Source: Streptomyces sp. NBC_00513 (GTDB lineage: Bacteria > Actinomycetota > Actinomycetes > Streptomycetales > Streptomycetaceae). From it: a DNA stretch of 64,000 bases. Location of the stretch: the NCBI RefSeq assembly GCF_041431415.1, contig NZ_CP107845.1:3348001-3412000 (forward strand). Direction: 5' to 3'. The position numbers and the translations under genes were made by a program. This document shows, in pieces, positions 36,537-46,102 of the stretch; within the stretch, counting starts at the first letter, position 1; each line of letters opens with the position of its first letter. The notes below the pieces were generated by a model. That model had not been told where the DNA came from. It searched no databases and worked only from the letters and a program-made list of their open reading frames with translations.

Positions 36537-37559
36537 TTACTTGGTTAGATCCAGGTTCTGGCCGGGCTTGATGAGGTCCGCGTCCCCTCCGATGACCTGC
36601 TCGTTGGCCTCGTAGAGCTTGGTCCAACCGCCCTTGAGTCCCTTGGCGTCCGCGATGGCGGTCAGGCTGTCGCCCGCCTTCACCGTGTAGACGGGCTCCG
36701 GCGCGGTGTTGGGAACGGCCCCGAGGGACTCGTCCGCCGCCGGGCCGCGGTGCTTGCCGCCGCCGTCCGCCGCCGAGTCGGTCGGGGTGCCGGTCGGGGT
36801 GCCCGTCGTGGCCGAGGGCGTGGTGGACGGGTCGGCCGGGTTCGGGTCCCTGGCGGGGTCCGAGGGGGCCACCGGGGCGGTCGTGCCGCCCGGGGTGGTC
36901 GGGGAGACCGGCGGCTGGTTGCCCGGACCGGTGGGAAGGGTCGGGTCCGGGTCCGGCATGACGGGCAGTCCGGCGTTGGGCCCCTGCGGTACGTCGGGCA
37001 GCGTGAACGACGGCGCGCCGGACGGGGAGGGCAGGGTCGGGGCGGGCGCGGTGGGCGTCGGCACCCCGAAGTCGGTGGCGGGCGTGGAACCGCTCTTCGG
37101 CACCGCGGAGTCGGGGCGGGAGGGGGTGGGCGCGACCGGCACGGGCGTCTCGATCCGGCCGGGGTCCACCGCGGCCGACGGACCCTGTCGCGTCAGGCCG
37201 GCCGAGGACGCGCACAGCGGCCACGCCTGGGGACCCTGCGAGGCCAGCACCTTTTCGGCGATGGCGATCTGCTGGGAGCGGCTGGCGAGGTCGGGGCGCG
37301 TCGCGTAGTCGAGTCCGCCGGCCTCGTTCCACTGCTCCTGGGTGAACTGGAGCCCCCCGTAGGCGCCGCTGCCGTAGTTGGCGCTCCAGGAACCGCCGCT
37401 CTCGCACTCGGCGACCGTGTCCCACGTGCCGGCGTCGGCGGCGCTCGCGTTGGTTGCCGCGAGCAGCGGCAGGGCCAACGCGGAACCGGCGACTCCGGCG
37501 GTGACGACGAGTGCGGGTATCTGCTTGGGGCGTCTGTGGCGGCCGTTCCCGGAACGCAT
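36537..37559 (-). CDS. rpfC: Resuscitation-promoting factor with long Pro/Thr-rich linker and LysM
   Basis: This 340-residue secreted protein has a signal peptide to about residue 40 (TNASA-A) and an Rpf domain TWDTVAECESGGSWSANYGSG...GGLQFTQEQWNEAGG with the catalytic Glu. An unusually long linker of about 165 residues rich in Pro, Thr, Ser, Gly and Asp precedes a C-terminal LysM (YTVKAGDSLTAIADAKG...DADLIKPGQNLDL). It parallels the neighbouring rpfA, so the pair arose by duplication. The ATG at 37559 is preceded by GAAAGG. The stop is TAA, rare here. The symbol follows S. coelicolor usage from memory. Confidence 0.9.
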   Translation of the reverse strand: MRSGNGRHRRPKQIPALVVTAGVAGSALALPLLAATNASAADAGTWDTVAECESGGSWSANYGSGAYGGLQFTQEQWNEAGGLDYATRPDLASRSQQIAIAEKVLASQGPQAWPLCASSAGLTRQGPSAAVDPGRIETPVPVAPTPSRPDSAVPKSGSTPATDFGVPTPTAPAPTLPSPSGAPSFTLPDVPQGPNAGLPVMPDPDPTLPTGPGNQPPVSPTTPGGTTAPVAPSDPARDPNPADPSTTPSATTGTPTGTPTDSAADGGGKHRGPAADESLGAVPNTAPEPVYTVKAGDSLTAIADAKGLKGGWTKLYEANEQVIGGDADLIKPGQNLDLTK

Positions 37560-37673
37560 GAGGCTGTACCTTTCGCATAACGGCGGGGTAACGGCAGAAC
37601 CTAGCGGCCTTGGCATACAAGTAACAAGTTTGGTCGGAAACTGACTCGCGGTCAGGCCGGCTCCGGTCGCACC

Positions 37674-38951
37674 TCAGTCGTTTCGGGGTGTGAAGCGCAC
37701 CGGAAGCGTGCGCAGGCCACGCATGATGAGTCCGCCCCGCCAGCGCAGGTCCGCAGGTGGAACGGCGAGTTCCAGATCCGGCAGACGCATCAGCAAACTC
37801 TTGAGCGCCGTCTGTCCTTCAAGACGCGCGAGCGGCGCGCCGAGGCAGTAATGGATGCCGTGCCCGTATCCGAGGTGCTGATTGTCACTCCGGGACAGGT
37901 CCAGAGTGTCCGGTTCTGCGAATCTTGCGGGGTCCCGGTCCGCGGCCGCGAGGACCACCAGCACCGGATCGCCGACCGCGATGTCGCGCCCGCCGAGGGT
38001 CAGCGGTTCGGTGGCGAACCGCCAGGTCGCCAGTTCCACGGGCCCGTCGTAGCGCAGCAGCTCCTCGACACCGGTCTCCAGCAGCCCGCTCTCGCCGGCG
38101 GCCAGGGAGACCTGGAGGCGCTCGCGCTGCTCCGGGTTCATGAAGAGGGAGTGGACGCCGTTCCCGATGAGGTTCACGGTCGTCTCGAAGCCGGCGAAGA
38201 GCAGGATGAAGGCCATCGCGGTGGCCTCGGCCTCCGTCAGGTGGTCGCCGTGGTCGCCGGCCCGGATCAGATCCGAGATCAGGTCGTTGCCCAGATCGTC
38301 CCGTTTGCGGTGGATGAGTTCCCCGAGGTAGGTCCGCATCCGCTTCACGGAACGGGCGACCCCGCCGCGCGGTCCGCCGCCGTGCCGGATCATCATCCCG
38401 GCCCAGTCCCGGAAGTCGTCCTGGTCCTCGCGCGGTACGCCGAGCATCTCGCAGATGGCGTAGATGGGGAGCGGGAACGCGAACTCGTGGATGAGGTCCG
38501 CCTCCCCCTTCCCGGCGAACCCGTCGATGAGGTGGTCGGTGAGCTCCTGGACGCGCGGGGCGAACTCCGCCACCCGGCGCGGGGTGAACGCCTTCGACAC
38601 CAGCCGCCGCAGCCGGGTGTGGTCCGGCGGGTCGATGTTCAGCAGGTGCGTCATCAGCTCCGCCTTGCGCTCCCCCGGGATGCCGGTCTTGCCCTTGGCG
38701 TGCGCCGGCTCCGCGTGGTGCGCCGGGTTCTTGCTGAGGCGCTGGTCGGCGAGGGCCTGGCGGGCGTCCGCGTACCGGGTCACCAGCCAGGCCTCCACGC
38801 CGCTCGGGAGCTTGGTGCGGTGCACGGGGGAGTGCTCGCGCAGCCAGGCGTACGCCGGGTACGGGTCGGTGGCGAACTCCCAGTCGAACAGGGTGGGGCC
38901 CTGGGGGGAGGAGGTCTCGTCGGCGGGTTCCGCGGGGGTCGGCTCATGCAC
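37674..38951 (-). CDS. Cytochrome P450
   Basis: The 425-residue soluble bacterial P450 has the I-helix oxygen-activation motif LLFAGFETTVNLIGNG, the K-helix ExxR in EELLRYDGPV, and the heme-Cys loop LGYGHGIHYCLGAPLARLEG. NIDPPDHTRLRRLVSKAFTPRRV is the typical B/C region. It needs ferredoxin and reductase partners, which are not adjacent. The GTG at 38951 is chosen because the frame upstream is not protein-like. It is divergent from a flavohaemoglobin-like gene. Substrate unknown; CYP family not assignable here. Confidence 0.93.
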   Translation of the reverse strand: MHEPTPAEPADETSSPQGPTLFDWEFATDPYPAYAWLREHSPVHRTKLPSGVEAWLVTRYADARQALADQRLSKNPAHHAEPAHAKGKTGIPGERKAELMTHLLNIDPPDHTRLRRLVSKAFTPRRVAEFAPRVQELTDHLIDGFAGKGEADLIHEFAFPLPIYAICEMLGVPREDQDDFRDWAGMMIRHGGGPRGGVARSVKRMRTYLGELIHRKRDDLGNDLISDLIRAGDHGDHLTEAEATAMAFILLFAGFETTVNLIGNGVHSLFMNPEQRERLQVSLAAGESGLLETGVEELLRYDGPVELATWRFATEPLTLGGRDIAVGDPVLVVLAAADRDPARFAEPDTLDLSRSDNQHLGYGHGIHYCLGAPLARLEGQTALKSLLMRLPDLELAVPPADLRWRGGLIMRGLRTLPVRFTPRND

Positions 38952-39028
38952 CCGCTGACCGTATCCCGGCCTCCGGACGCCATCCCATATGGGTGCTTCG
39001 TCGCGGCTGTCCGTAGATCCGCCAAGGC

Positions 39029-39059
39029 TTGACCCCGCCCGCTCCGGCGTTCCTACTTT
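39029..39059 (+). promoter_or_regulatory. Promoter of the flavohaemoglobin-like gene, probably leaderless transcript
   Basis: TTGACC (39029-39034) and TACTTT (39054-39059) are separated by 19 bases, slightly long. The GTG start lies only 7 bases after the -10 box and no Shine-Dalgarno is present. Transcription would begin at or next to the start codon. Confidence 0.5.
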
Positions 39060-39066
39060 CGCTGTT

Positions 39067-40269
39067 GTGGACGTGAGGATCTTGAAGAGCAGTTTCGCGG
39101 TGGTGGAGAGACGGGCCGAGCACGCCGTCAAGTACTTCTACTCGCACCTCTTCTGGCACCACCCCGAGGTCCGCCCGCTCTTCCCCTCCTCCCCGGCGGA
39201 CATGGAACGCCAGCGGGACCGGCTCTTCGCCGCCCTCACCCACGTGGTCACCCACCTGGAGACCGAGACCCTCGTCCCCTACCTCCGCGACCTCGGCCGC
39301 GACCACCGCAAGTTCCGGGTCGGCCCCGAGCACTACGCGGCCGTCGGCACCAGCCTGCTCGCCGCCCTCGCCGAGACCTCCGGCGCGACCTGGACACCCG
39401 AGGTGGAGAAGGCCTGGGCCGAGGCCTACCAGGTGATCGCCGACGCGATGACGGCCGGCGCCGCCGAGAGCACCGACCCGCCCTGGTGGGACGCCGAGAT
39501 CGTCCGCCACCTCCAGTACGGGCAGGACGTCGCCGTACTGACCCTGCGCCCCGACCTCCCGCTCCCCTATCTCCCCGGCCAGTACGTGAGCGTGAGCAGC
39601 GCCCGCGTCCCGACCACCTGGCGCACCTACTCCCTGGCCAACGCGCCCCGCCCCGACGGCACCGTCGACCTGCACGTCAGCCGGATCGAGGAGGGCCGAC
39701 TGTCCCACGTGCTGGTCCGCGAGGCACGGCCCGGGGAGACGCTGCGACTGGGCGCGCCCGGTGGCCGGCTCACGCTGCGCCGCGAGGACCGCCCGGTCAC
39801 CTTCATCGCCGCCGGCACCGGTTGGGCCCCGATCCGCGCCATGCTGGAGGACCTCGCGGACGACCCTCCCGACCAGGACGTACGGCTCTTCGTCGTCGCG
39901 CGGGACGCCGCGCACCTCTACGACCGGCCGTTCATCGACGCGTTCGCCGCCGCCCACCGCCGGCTCGCCGTCACCTACCTCACACCCGCCCCCGGACAGC
40001 ACCGCAACCAGGCCACCGACCGGCTGGCGACCGCGCTCGGCCACCGCGGCCTGTGGCGGGACCAGGACGTCTACCTCGGCGGGCCGGCGCAGTTCATCGA
40101 GGAGACCGCGTACCTCCTGGAGGAACTCGGCGCCCGACCCGACCGGATCTTCCACGACGCGATCCCCGCGGGCGGCTCCGGGCGGACCCGCCCGGTGGGC
40201 TTCGGGGAATGGTTCCTGAGCCCGCCGGACCCGCACTGGCACAACCCCTCGGGGCGCGCACCGCTGTAG
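39067..40269 (+). CDS. Flavohaemoglobin-like protein (globin plus FAD/NAD reductase)
   Basis: This is a 400-residue three-domain protein. The globin domain (about 1-135) shows RAEHAVKYFYSHLFWHHPEVRPLF and the proximal His in LGRDHRKFRVGPEHYAAVG. The FAD domain carries LPYLPGQYVSVSS and the flavin motif RTYSLAN. The NAD(P)H domain carries FIAAGTGWAPIRAML and DVYLGGPAQFIEET. Such proteins detoxify nitric oxide by dioxygenation to nitrate. It is of the actinobacterial type, with more divergent globin signatures than Hmp. The GTG start is at 39067; the longer open frame is unsupported. Confidence 0.88.
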   Translation: MDVRILKSSFAVVERRAEHAVKYFYSHLFWHHPEVRPLFPSSPADMERQRDRLFAALTHVVTHLETETLVPYLRDLGRDHRKFRVGPEHYAAVGTSLLAALAETSGATWTPEVEKAWAEAYQVIADAMTAGAAESTDPPWWDAEIVRHLQYGQDVAVLTLRPDLPLPYLPGQYVSVSSARVPTTWRTYSLANAPRPDGTVDLHVSRIEEGRLSHVLVREARPGETLRLGAPGGRLTLRREDRPVTFIAAGTGWAPIRAMLEDLADDPPDQDVRLFVVARDAAHLYDRPFIDAFAAAHRRLAVTYLTPAPGQHRNQATDRLATALGHRGLWRDQDVYLGGPAQFIEETAYLLEELGARPDRIFHDAIPAGGSGRTRPVGFGEWFLSPPDPHWHNPSGRAPL

Positions 40270-40300
40270 GGGACGTCGTCCACGTGCCGCCCGGCGCGGG

Positions 40301-41278
40301 TCAGGCGTCGGCGGCCTCCGCCGCCCGGATCGCGTCCCGGTAGACGCGGGCCGCGGCGCGCAGCGCGGTCTCCGGGTCGATGCCCGCCGCCTCGGCGCGC
40401 GCCGCCAGTTCCAGCAACTCGTATCCGACGCCCTCGCCCCGGGGCAGTTCCACCGCGATGCCGCCCGCACGGGCCCGGCCGGCGAGCTTGGCCGCGAGGG
40501 CGAGGCCGGGCTGGGCGACCGGGACCCCGTCCGTGACCGACGCGCGGCGCTTCTCGACCGCCTTGGTCGCCTGCCAGTGCGCGTTGACGTCCTCGGGGGT
40601 CTCGGCCCGCGCGTCGCCGAAGACGTGCGGGTGCCGGCGGATCAGCTTGTCGACCAGGTCCCCGGCCACGTCGTCGATGGAGAACGGCTCGTCGGCGTGC
40701 TCCTGCGCGATCCGCGCGTGGAAGAACACCTGGAGCAGTACGTCGCCCAACTCCTCGCGCAGTTCCTCCCGGTCGCCGGCCTCGATCGCCTCGACCAGCT
40801 CGTACGCCTCCTCGATGGCGTACTTCACCAGGCCCTCGTGGGTCTGCGCCGAGGTCCAGGGGCATTCCCGCCGCACCCGGTCCATCACCTGCACCAGGTC
40901 GAGCAGCCGCGCGCCGGGCAGGTCGTAGGACCCGGGCAGCAGTTCCAGGTCCGGCATGGCGACCCGACCGGAGCCGGCCAGCCGGGCGAGCCCGTCGGTG
41001 AGGCGCTGGTCGCCCTCGCCGCTCGGCAGCACCACGACGGTGGCGCCGCCGGCGCAGGCCTCGACGAGTTCGTGGGCGTCGGGGACCGCGTGGAGCACCT
41101 CGACACCCGCCTCGCGCAGGTACGGCAGCTGCGGGTGGTCGGGGTCGGCGCACAGCACCCGGTCCGCGGCGTGCAGGGTCTGCCACGCGGACCAGGACAG
41201 CAGGCCCGGGGCGACCCGGTGGCTGGTGGTCAGCAGGACGATGCGGCCGGTGGGCTCGGGGGACGCGTGCTCAGTCAC
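40301..41278 (-). CDS. mazG: Nucleoside triphosphate pyrophosphohydrolase MazG with N-terminal methylase-like domain
   Basis: This is a 325-residue protein. Residues 1-105 resemble the tetrapyrrole-methylase-like extension seen in YabN-type MazG proteins (GRIVLLTTSHRVAPGLLSWSAW...LCADPDHPQLPYL). The MazG domain follows (LVQVMDRVRRECPWTSAQTHEGLVKYAIEEAYELVEAI, with EExxE and ELGDVLLQVFFHA). It cleaves non-canonical NTPs to NMP and PPi, a housecleaning role. The GTG start is at 41278. The SurA-like lipoprotein gene lies 28 bases upstream in the same direction, so they are probably co-transcribed. Confidence 0.92.
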   Translation of the reverse strand: MTEHASPEPTGRIVLLTTSHRVAPGLLSWSAWQTLHAADRVLCADPDHPQLPYLREAGVEVLHAVPDAHELVEACAGGATVVVLPSGEGDQRLTDGLARLAGSGRVAMPDLELLPGSYDLPGARLLDLVQVMDRVRRECPWTSAQTHEGLVKYAIEEAYELVEAIEAGDREELREELGDVLLQVFFHARIAQEHADEPFSIDDVAGDLVDKLIRRHPHVFGDARAETPEDVNAHWQATKAVEKRRASVTDGVPVAQPGLALAAKLAGRARAGGIAVELPRGEGVGYELLELAARAEAAGIDPETALRAAARVYRDAIRAAEAADA

Positions 41279-41306
41279 CCCCCGAACCTACCTCCGGACG
41301 GACGGC

Positions 41307-41936
41307 TCAGGTCCCGGCGGGTACGGCCTGCTCGGGACGGGTCCGCTGGATGATCCACGGGGTGGTTCCGTCACCGAGCCGGATCCCCTCGGCGTCCCAG
41401 CTGCCGTAACGCGGGTTGACCTCGATGCCCAGCTTCTCGGCGGCAGCCGAGGCGGGGGCGGTGAGCTTGTCCTTGCCGTACTTCTCCATGAGCTTGGACA
41501 GGAGCAGCTGGTCCGTGATGAAGCGGTCGATCTGGCCGGGGGCCGTCACCGCCTCCTGGAGGATGGCCGCCTGGAACTTCTGCGGGCCGCCGCTGCTGTC
41601 GACGAGCGTTTTGCGCTGCTCCTCGATCTCCTTCGTGGTGACGGTGATCCCGGCGTCCTTGGCCATCTTGTCGAGGATCCGGCTGTTGATCAGGCCGCGC
41701 AGCTTCGTCCGCTCCAGTCGCGGGGAACTCTCCACGAGCTCGGCCGGCGTGGGGGTCGTGGACCGGTTCTGTGCGGCGCGTACGTCGTTCACCTGGGCCT
41801 GGAGCGCTGAGGTGGTGATCCGTTCGCCGCCCACCACGGCCGCCGTGCCGGGGCGGGTCTCGTTCGAGCAGGCGGACAGCAGGGGAGCCGCCGCGAGCAG
41901 GACGGCGGAGACGGAGAGCGCAGTGCGACGGTGCAA
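41307..41936 (-). CDS. SurA N-terminal domain lipoprotein
   Basis: This 209-residue exported lipoprotein has a signal peptide ending in the lipobox LLSAC (Cys at about 23), then a SurA/PrsA-like helical chaperone domain (AAVVGGERITTSALQAQVNDVRAAQ...LINSRILDKMAKDAGITVTTKEIEEQ) and a C-terminal NPRYGSWD segment. No full parvulin isomerase domain is present. Start is TTG at 41936, an unusual codon supported by GGAGG at 5-base spacing and by the immediate basic signal sequence HRRTAL. Probably a folding helper at the outer face of the membrane. Confidence 0.87.
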   Translation of the reverse strand: MHRRTALSVSAVLLAAAPLLSACSNETRPGTAAVVGGERITTSALQAQVNDVRAAQNRSTTPTPAELVESSPRLERTKLRGLINSRILDKMAKDAGITVTTKEIEEQRKTLVDSSGGPQKFQAAILQEAVTAPGQIDRFITDQLLLSKLMEKYGKDKLTAPASAAAEKLGIEVNPRYGSWDAEGIRLGDGTTPWIIQRTRPEQAVPAGT

Positions 41937-42128
41937 AGGAGCCTCCAGGGCCGGGAGATTGTGCGTCGATGCACAAGGGCCGTGCGGTGATCGATGTTAT
42001 GCAGTCAGGGTGATCCGAGCCACTGGTTCGACCAACGATTCCGAGCGTGTTGGGGTGCGCGAGTGTTGGCGCGCCGGTCACCCCGGCGCCATCCCGGCGT
42101 CCTCCGCGTCTGCCAGGGTCGGCCCACC

Positions 42129-44582
42129 ATGTCGACACCGCACACCTCCCCGCGGCGCCGCAGCCTGTTCGGCTCGGCGCTCGCCGCCCTGATCACGACG
42201 GTGGCCGTGTGTGCCGGGGACGCCGTCGCGCGCGTCTTCCCGTACGGGCCCCGCCACCGCAGCGTCAACGACCTCGGCAACCAGTTCGTGCCCTTCCACG
42301 CGCACCTGTGGGACCTGCTGCACGGGCGTGCCGAGGGCGGTCTGCTCCTCAACTGGCAGTCCGGGTACGGGACGAGCTTCCTGCCGGACTTCGGGACGTA
42401 CCTGTCGAGCCCGTTCGCGGTGCTCGTCGGGGTCTTCCCGCGCGCGGACATCGACCTCGCCGTGTACGTGGTCACCGTGCTCAAGACGGCCGCCGCGGCC
42501 GCGGCCATGGCGTGGTCGCTGCGCACGCAGCGGCGCGGGCCGTGGTGGGCGGCGGGGCTGCTCGGGGCCTCGTACGCGCTGTGCGGCTGGTCCGTGATCG
42601 AGGCCGCGTACAACCCGATGTGGCTGGACGGGCTGATCGCGTTCCCGCTCCTGTGTCTGACGGGTGAATGGGCGCTGCGCGGCCGACGTCCCGGCGCGGC
42701 GGCCCTGGTCGTGGCCCTGTGTTGGACGGCGAACTTCTACACCGCGTACATGGCGACGCTGGGCGCGGCGCTGGTGCTCGTGGTGCGGCTGGCGCAGGAC
42801 CGGGACGTGGTGCCGGGCGGACGGCGCGGGCTCGGGCGGGCGCGGGTGCTCGGGCGGGCCGCGACGGCGACCGTCCTGGGCATCGCGCTGGCCGCGCCGG
42901 TGCTGGCGCCGCTGTTCCTCAGTTCGAGGCAGGCCTATCCGGGGTGGTCCCGGGAGTTCGCGCCGGCGGCGACCGGGGACCTGTTGGCGCGGCTGCTGCC
43001 CGCCACCTACTCCTTCTCCTCCCCCGCCCTCTTCGTCGGTACCGGAACGCTGCTGCTGGTGGCGGCGCTGCCGTTCCACCGGGCGGTGCCGGTGCGGGCC
43101 CGACTGTGGTGGACGGGGCTCGTGGTGGCGGTGCTGCTGTCGTTCCAGTGGGCGCCGACCCACCTGGCCTGGCACGCGTTCGCGACCCCGAACGGCAGCC
43201 CGTACCGGCAGACCTTCGTGCTCGCCGGGATCGTGGTCATCGCCGCCTGGACCGGGCTGGCGGCCGGCCCGCCGGGGGTGCGGGCGCTGGCCTCGGGCGC
43301 GGGGGTGCTCTGCCTGGCCGCGCTCGGGGCCGGCGGCAGCGCCCTCGCGACCGGCTGGGGGTACGCGCTGTTCGGCGGCGGGCTGGCGGTGGCCGGCTGG
43401 GCGTGGTGGGCGCTGCGCGGCCGGCGCCGCGCGCTCCCGGCGGCCGGGCTGCTGGTCGCGGTCCTGGTGGGCCAGGCCGCGGCGACCGTCGCGTACGGGC
43501 ACCTGGGCAAGCTCGGCGGGCTGGACGACTACCCGTCCTGGGGGCCGGCGCACACGGCGCGCGCCGAGGCGTTGGCGGGCGCCGAGGGGTGGCCCGGGTA
43601 CCGGACCGACGCGGGCCGGCCGGCGCTGACGGGCAACGATCCGCTGCTGCTCGGCGGTGAGGGCGGCGCGTACTACAGCAGCCACACCCCGGACGTGTTC
43701 ACCCGCACGATGGTCGCCCTCGGGGCGGGCTGGACCTCGCGGGGCCGCAACGTCCAGAGCCTCGACAACCCGGTGACCGACGCCGTCTTCGCGGTCGGGG
43801 CCAGGCTCCGAGCGGACGGCACGATCGGCCGGGCGACGGCCGCGCCGCTGGTCACGGTCCGGCGCCCGGGTCCCCCGCTCGCCTACGGCCCCTCCCCCTT
43901 CGCCAACCAGGAACTCCTGCTGGGCGCCCGGGTCTACGAGGCCCCGCTCACGCCGGGCCTGTGCCGCGCGGGCACCGAGGCGTTCCTGTGGGCCCCGGAG
44001 TACAACGGCGCGGCCCGGCTCGCGGACGGCCCGGCGTTCCGGCTGAACGCCCGTCCGCCGCGCAACCGGGCCGCGCTCCAGCCGATGGGCGTCGCGCACG
44101 GGCCCGCCTCGCGGCTGGTCTTCGAGCGGCCCGCGCCCGCCCGTTGGGAGCTGGCCTGCCTGGACCGGGCCCGGCTGGACACGGCGGTGGCCGCGCTGCG
44201 GGCCGGCGCGCCGACCGCGCTCCGGGTCGACGCGTCGGGCGTACGGGCCACCCTGCGGCCGGGCACGACCGGCACGGTGGTGCTGTCGGCGCCGGCCATC
44301 GCGGGCTGGACCTGCGGCGGCCGGCCGGCCGCCGCCCACCTGGGGCTGGTCGCCGTACCCGTGGGCCCCGACACCCGCTCGGTGACGTGTACGTTCCGCC
44401 CGCCGGGCCTGGTCCCGGGCGCGGCGGTCGCGGCGGTCGCCCTCCTGGTCCTGTTCGCCCGGCTCGTCCCGGTCGGCCGACTCCGGCGCGGGGCCGGTGG
44501 GGCGCGGCGTACCGGGTCGCGGCCGTCGGCCCCGTCCGGTACGCCGTCCGATCGGGCGGAGGACTTCGGCGTCCGGGTGTGA
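42129..44582 (+). CDS. YfhO-family polytopic membrane protein
   Basis: This 817-residue protein has about 12-13 TM helices in the first 480 residues and a large extracytoplasmic C-terminal domain, ending with one more TM and a basic tail. YfhO-type signatures are FPYGPRHRSVNDLGNQFVPFHAHLWD near the N-terminus, NWQSGYGTSFLPDFGTYLSSPFAVLV and YNPMWLDGLIAFPLL. YfhO proteins are GT-C-fold glycosyltransferase-like and take part in glycosylation of lipoteichoic acid in firmicutes. The actinobacterial role is unknown. ATG at 42129, divergent from the SurA-like gene. Confidence 0.88.
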   Translation: MSTPHTSPRRRSLFGSALAALITTVAVCAGDAVARVFPYGPRHRSVNDLGNQFVPFHAHLWDLLHGRAEGGLLLNWQSGYGTSFLPDFGTYLSSPFAVLVGVFPRADIDLAVYVVTVLKTAAAAAAMAWSLRTQRRGPWWAAGLLGASYALCGWSVIEAAYNPMWLDGLIAFPLLCLTGEWALRGRRPGAAALVVALCWTANFYTAYMATLGAALVLVVRLAQDRDVVPGGRRGLGRARVLGRAATATVLGIALAAPVLAPLFLSSRQAYPGWSREFAPAATGDLLARLLPATYSFSSPALFVGTGTLLLVAALPFHRAVPVRARLWWTGLVVAVLLSFQWAPTHLAWHAFATPNGSPYRQTFVLAGIVVIAAWTGLAAGPPGVRALASGAGVLCLAALGAGGSALATGWGYALFGGGLAVAGWAWWALRGRRRALPAAGLLVAVLVGQAAATVAYGHLGKLGGLDDYPSWGPAHTARAEALAGAEGWPGYRTDAGRPALTGNDPLLLGGEGGAYYSSHTPDVFTRTMVALGAGWTSRGRNVQSLDNPVTDAVFAVGARLRADGTIGRATAAPLVTVRRPGPPLAYGPSPFANQELLLGARVYEAPLTPGLCRAGTEAFLWAPEYNGAARLADGPAFRLNARPPRNRAALQPMGVAHGPASRLVFERPAPARWELACLDRARLDTAVAALRAGAPTALRVDASGVRATLRPGTTGTVVLSAPAIAGWTCGGRPAAAHLGLVAVPVGPDTRSVTCTFRPPGLVPGAAVAAVALLVLFARLVPVGRLRRGAGGARRTGSRPSAPSGTPSDRAEDFGVRV

Positions 44583-44602
44583 GCACGGCCCGGACGCGGG
44601 GG

Positions 44603-46102
44603 TCAGCGGACCTGGCCCAGCCACTGGAGGGTGCGGCGGATCTCGACGGGGAGGGGGTGGCCCGGGCCGTGCACGCGGTCCGCGTCGAAGAGGAGGCGGA
44701 CCAGGGTGTCGTGGGCGCCCGCCCGGTCGCCGAGGGAGAGCAGCAGGTGGGCTATCCGGCGGCGGACCTCCAGGGGCAGGCCGGGGTCCGGGTTGGCGTA
44801 GTGGTTCTCGAACAGGGGCAGCAGGGAGCGGTACTCGGCGAGGGCGGCGGCCGGTTCGCCGAGCTGTTCCAGGCACTGGGCGGCGTCGTAGCGAAAGCGC
44901 AGCGCCTGGGTGTCCCCGGGCGGGAACTCGTCGGCGAGGCGGCGCAGTTCGGGCAGGGCGCGCCGGTACTGGCCGTCGTCCATCAGCGTGGCCGCGTACT
45001 GCTTGCGCAGGGAGCGGACCACCGGCGAGTGGTCCCCGTGCTCGGCGGCGGCCGCCGGGAGGATGCCGCCGAGGATGTCCACGGCCTGGGTGAGTCGCCC
45101 CTGGTCCAGGAGGGTGCGGGCCTCGTCCACGGCGCCCGGGATGTCCGGCCGGGGCGGGGCGGGCGGCGTGTCCGGGCGGGCCGGCACGGTCGGGCGGTCC
45201 GGCCAGGGGGCCTGCGGGCGCAGGAACGGGCGGGTCGGGTCGAGGTGGCCGGTCGGGACCCCGTGCTTGGGCAGCAGCGGGGTGAGGGCCTCGTACACCT
45301 CCTGCGCGGAACCGGGTCGGTCCTGCGGGTCCTTGGCGAGGAGGTGCAGGAGCACGGCCTCCAGGGCGTGCGGGACCTCGGGACGCAGCCGGCGCACCGG
45401 CACCGGGGGTTCGTACAGGTGCCGGTGCAGGACTCCGAGGGCGGTGGACCCGGCGAAGGGCACGTTGCCGCTGAGGAGTTCGTACAGCAGCACGCCGAGG
45501 GCGTACAGGTCGGTGTAGGGGCCGACGGCGCCGCCCATGGCCTGTTCGGGTGCCATGTAGGCGGGGCTGCCGATCGGAGTCCCGGTGCTGGTGAGGCGGG
45601 TGGTGTCGGTGTCCATCACCGAGGCGACGCCGAGGTCGAGGACGAGGACCGTGCCGTCGGGACGGATCATCACGTTGCGGGGCTTGAGGTCGCGGTGCAC
45701 GATCGGCACCGCGTGGACGGCGGACAGCACCGAGCACAGCTGCGCGACCACCGCGACGGCCCACGGCCACGGGTAGGGGTCGTGTGCCGTGAGGTGGTCG
45801 GACAGGTCGGAGCCCTCGACGTACCCCATGACCAGGTACAGCTCGTCGCCGTCGTTGCCGGCGTCGTGCACGGTGACCAGCCCGGGGTGGTCGACCTGGG
45901 CCGTGACCCGGCATTCGCGCACGAAGCGGCGGCGCAGCTCCTCGGCGACGGTGCCGGGCCCCGCGACCTTGTCGGGGCGCAGCAGTTTGACGGCCACCCG
46001 CCGGTCCAACCGGCGGTCGTACGCCGTCCAGACCTGGCCCATGCCGCCCTGGCCCAGGATGCCGGCGAGCTGGTAGCGGTCGCCGATGAGCCGGTCGGTC
46101 AC
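44603..46102 (-). CDS. Serine/threonine protein kinase with C-terminal TPR-like region
   Basis: This is a 499-residue protein. The Hanks-type kinase domain fills residues about 8-270: glycine loop GILGQGGMGQVW, Lys in VAVKLL, HRDLKPRNVMI, DLG-type motif LDLGVASV, GSPAYMAPEQ. A Pro-rich linker follows, then helical TPR-like repeats (about 320-499: DEARTLLDQGRLTQAVDILGGILPA..., RLADEFPPGDTQALRFRYDAAQCLEQLGEPAAALAEYRSLL). No TM helix is seen, so it is probably cytosolic. The GTG start overlaps the stop of the upstream membrane protein (GTGA), so the two are translationally coupled. Confidence 0.93.
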   Translation of the reverse strand: MTDRLIGDRYQLAGILGQGGMGQVWTAYDRRLDRRVAVKLLRPDKVAGPGTVAEELRRRFVRECRVTAQVDHPGLVTVHDAGNDGDELYLVMGYVEGSDLSDHLTAHDPYPWPWAVAVVAQLCSVLSAVHAVPIVHRDLKPRNVMIRPDGTVLVLDLGVASVMDTDTTRLTSTGTPIGSPAYMAPEQAMGGAVGPYTDLYALGVLLYELLSGNVPFAGSTALGVLHRHLYEPPVPVRRLRPEVPHALEAVLLHLLAKDPQDRPGSAQEVYEALTPLLPKHGVPTGHLDPTRPFLRPQAPWPDRPTVPARPDTPPAPPRPDIPGAVDEARTLLDQGRLTQAVDILGGILPAAAAEHGDHSPVVRSLRKQYAATLMDDGQYRRALPELRRLADEFPPGDTQALRFRYDAAQCLEQLGEPAAALAEYRSLLPLFENHYANPDPGLPLEVRRRIAHLLLSLGDRAGAHDTLVRLLFDADRVHGPGHPLPVEIRRTLQWLGQVR

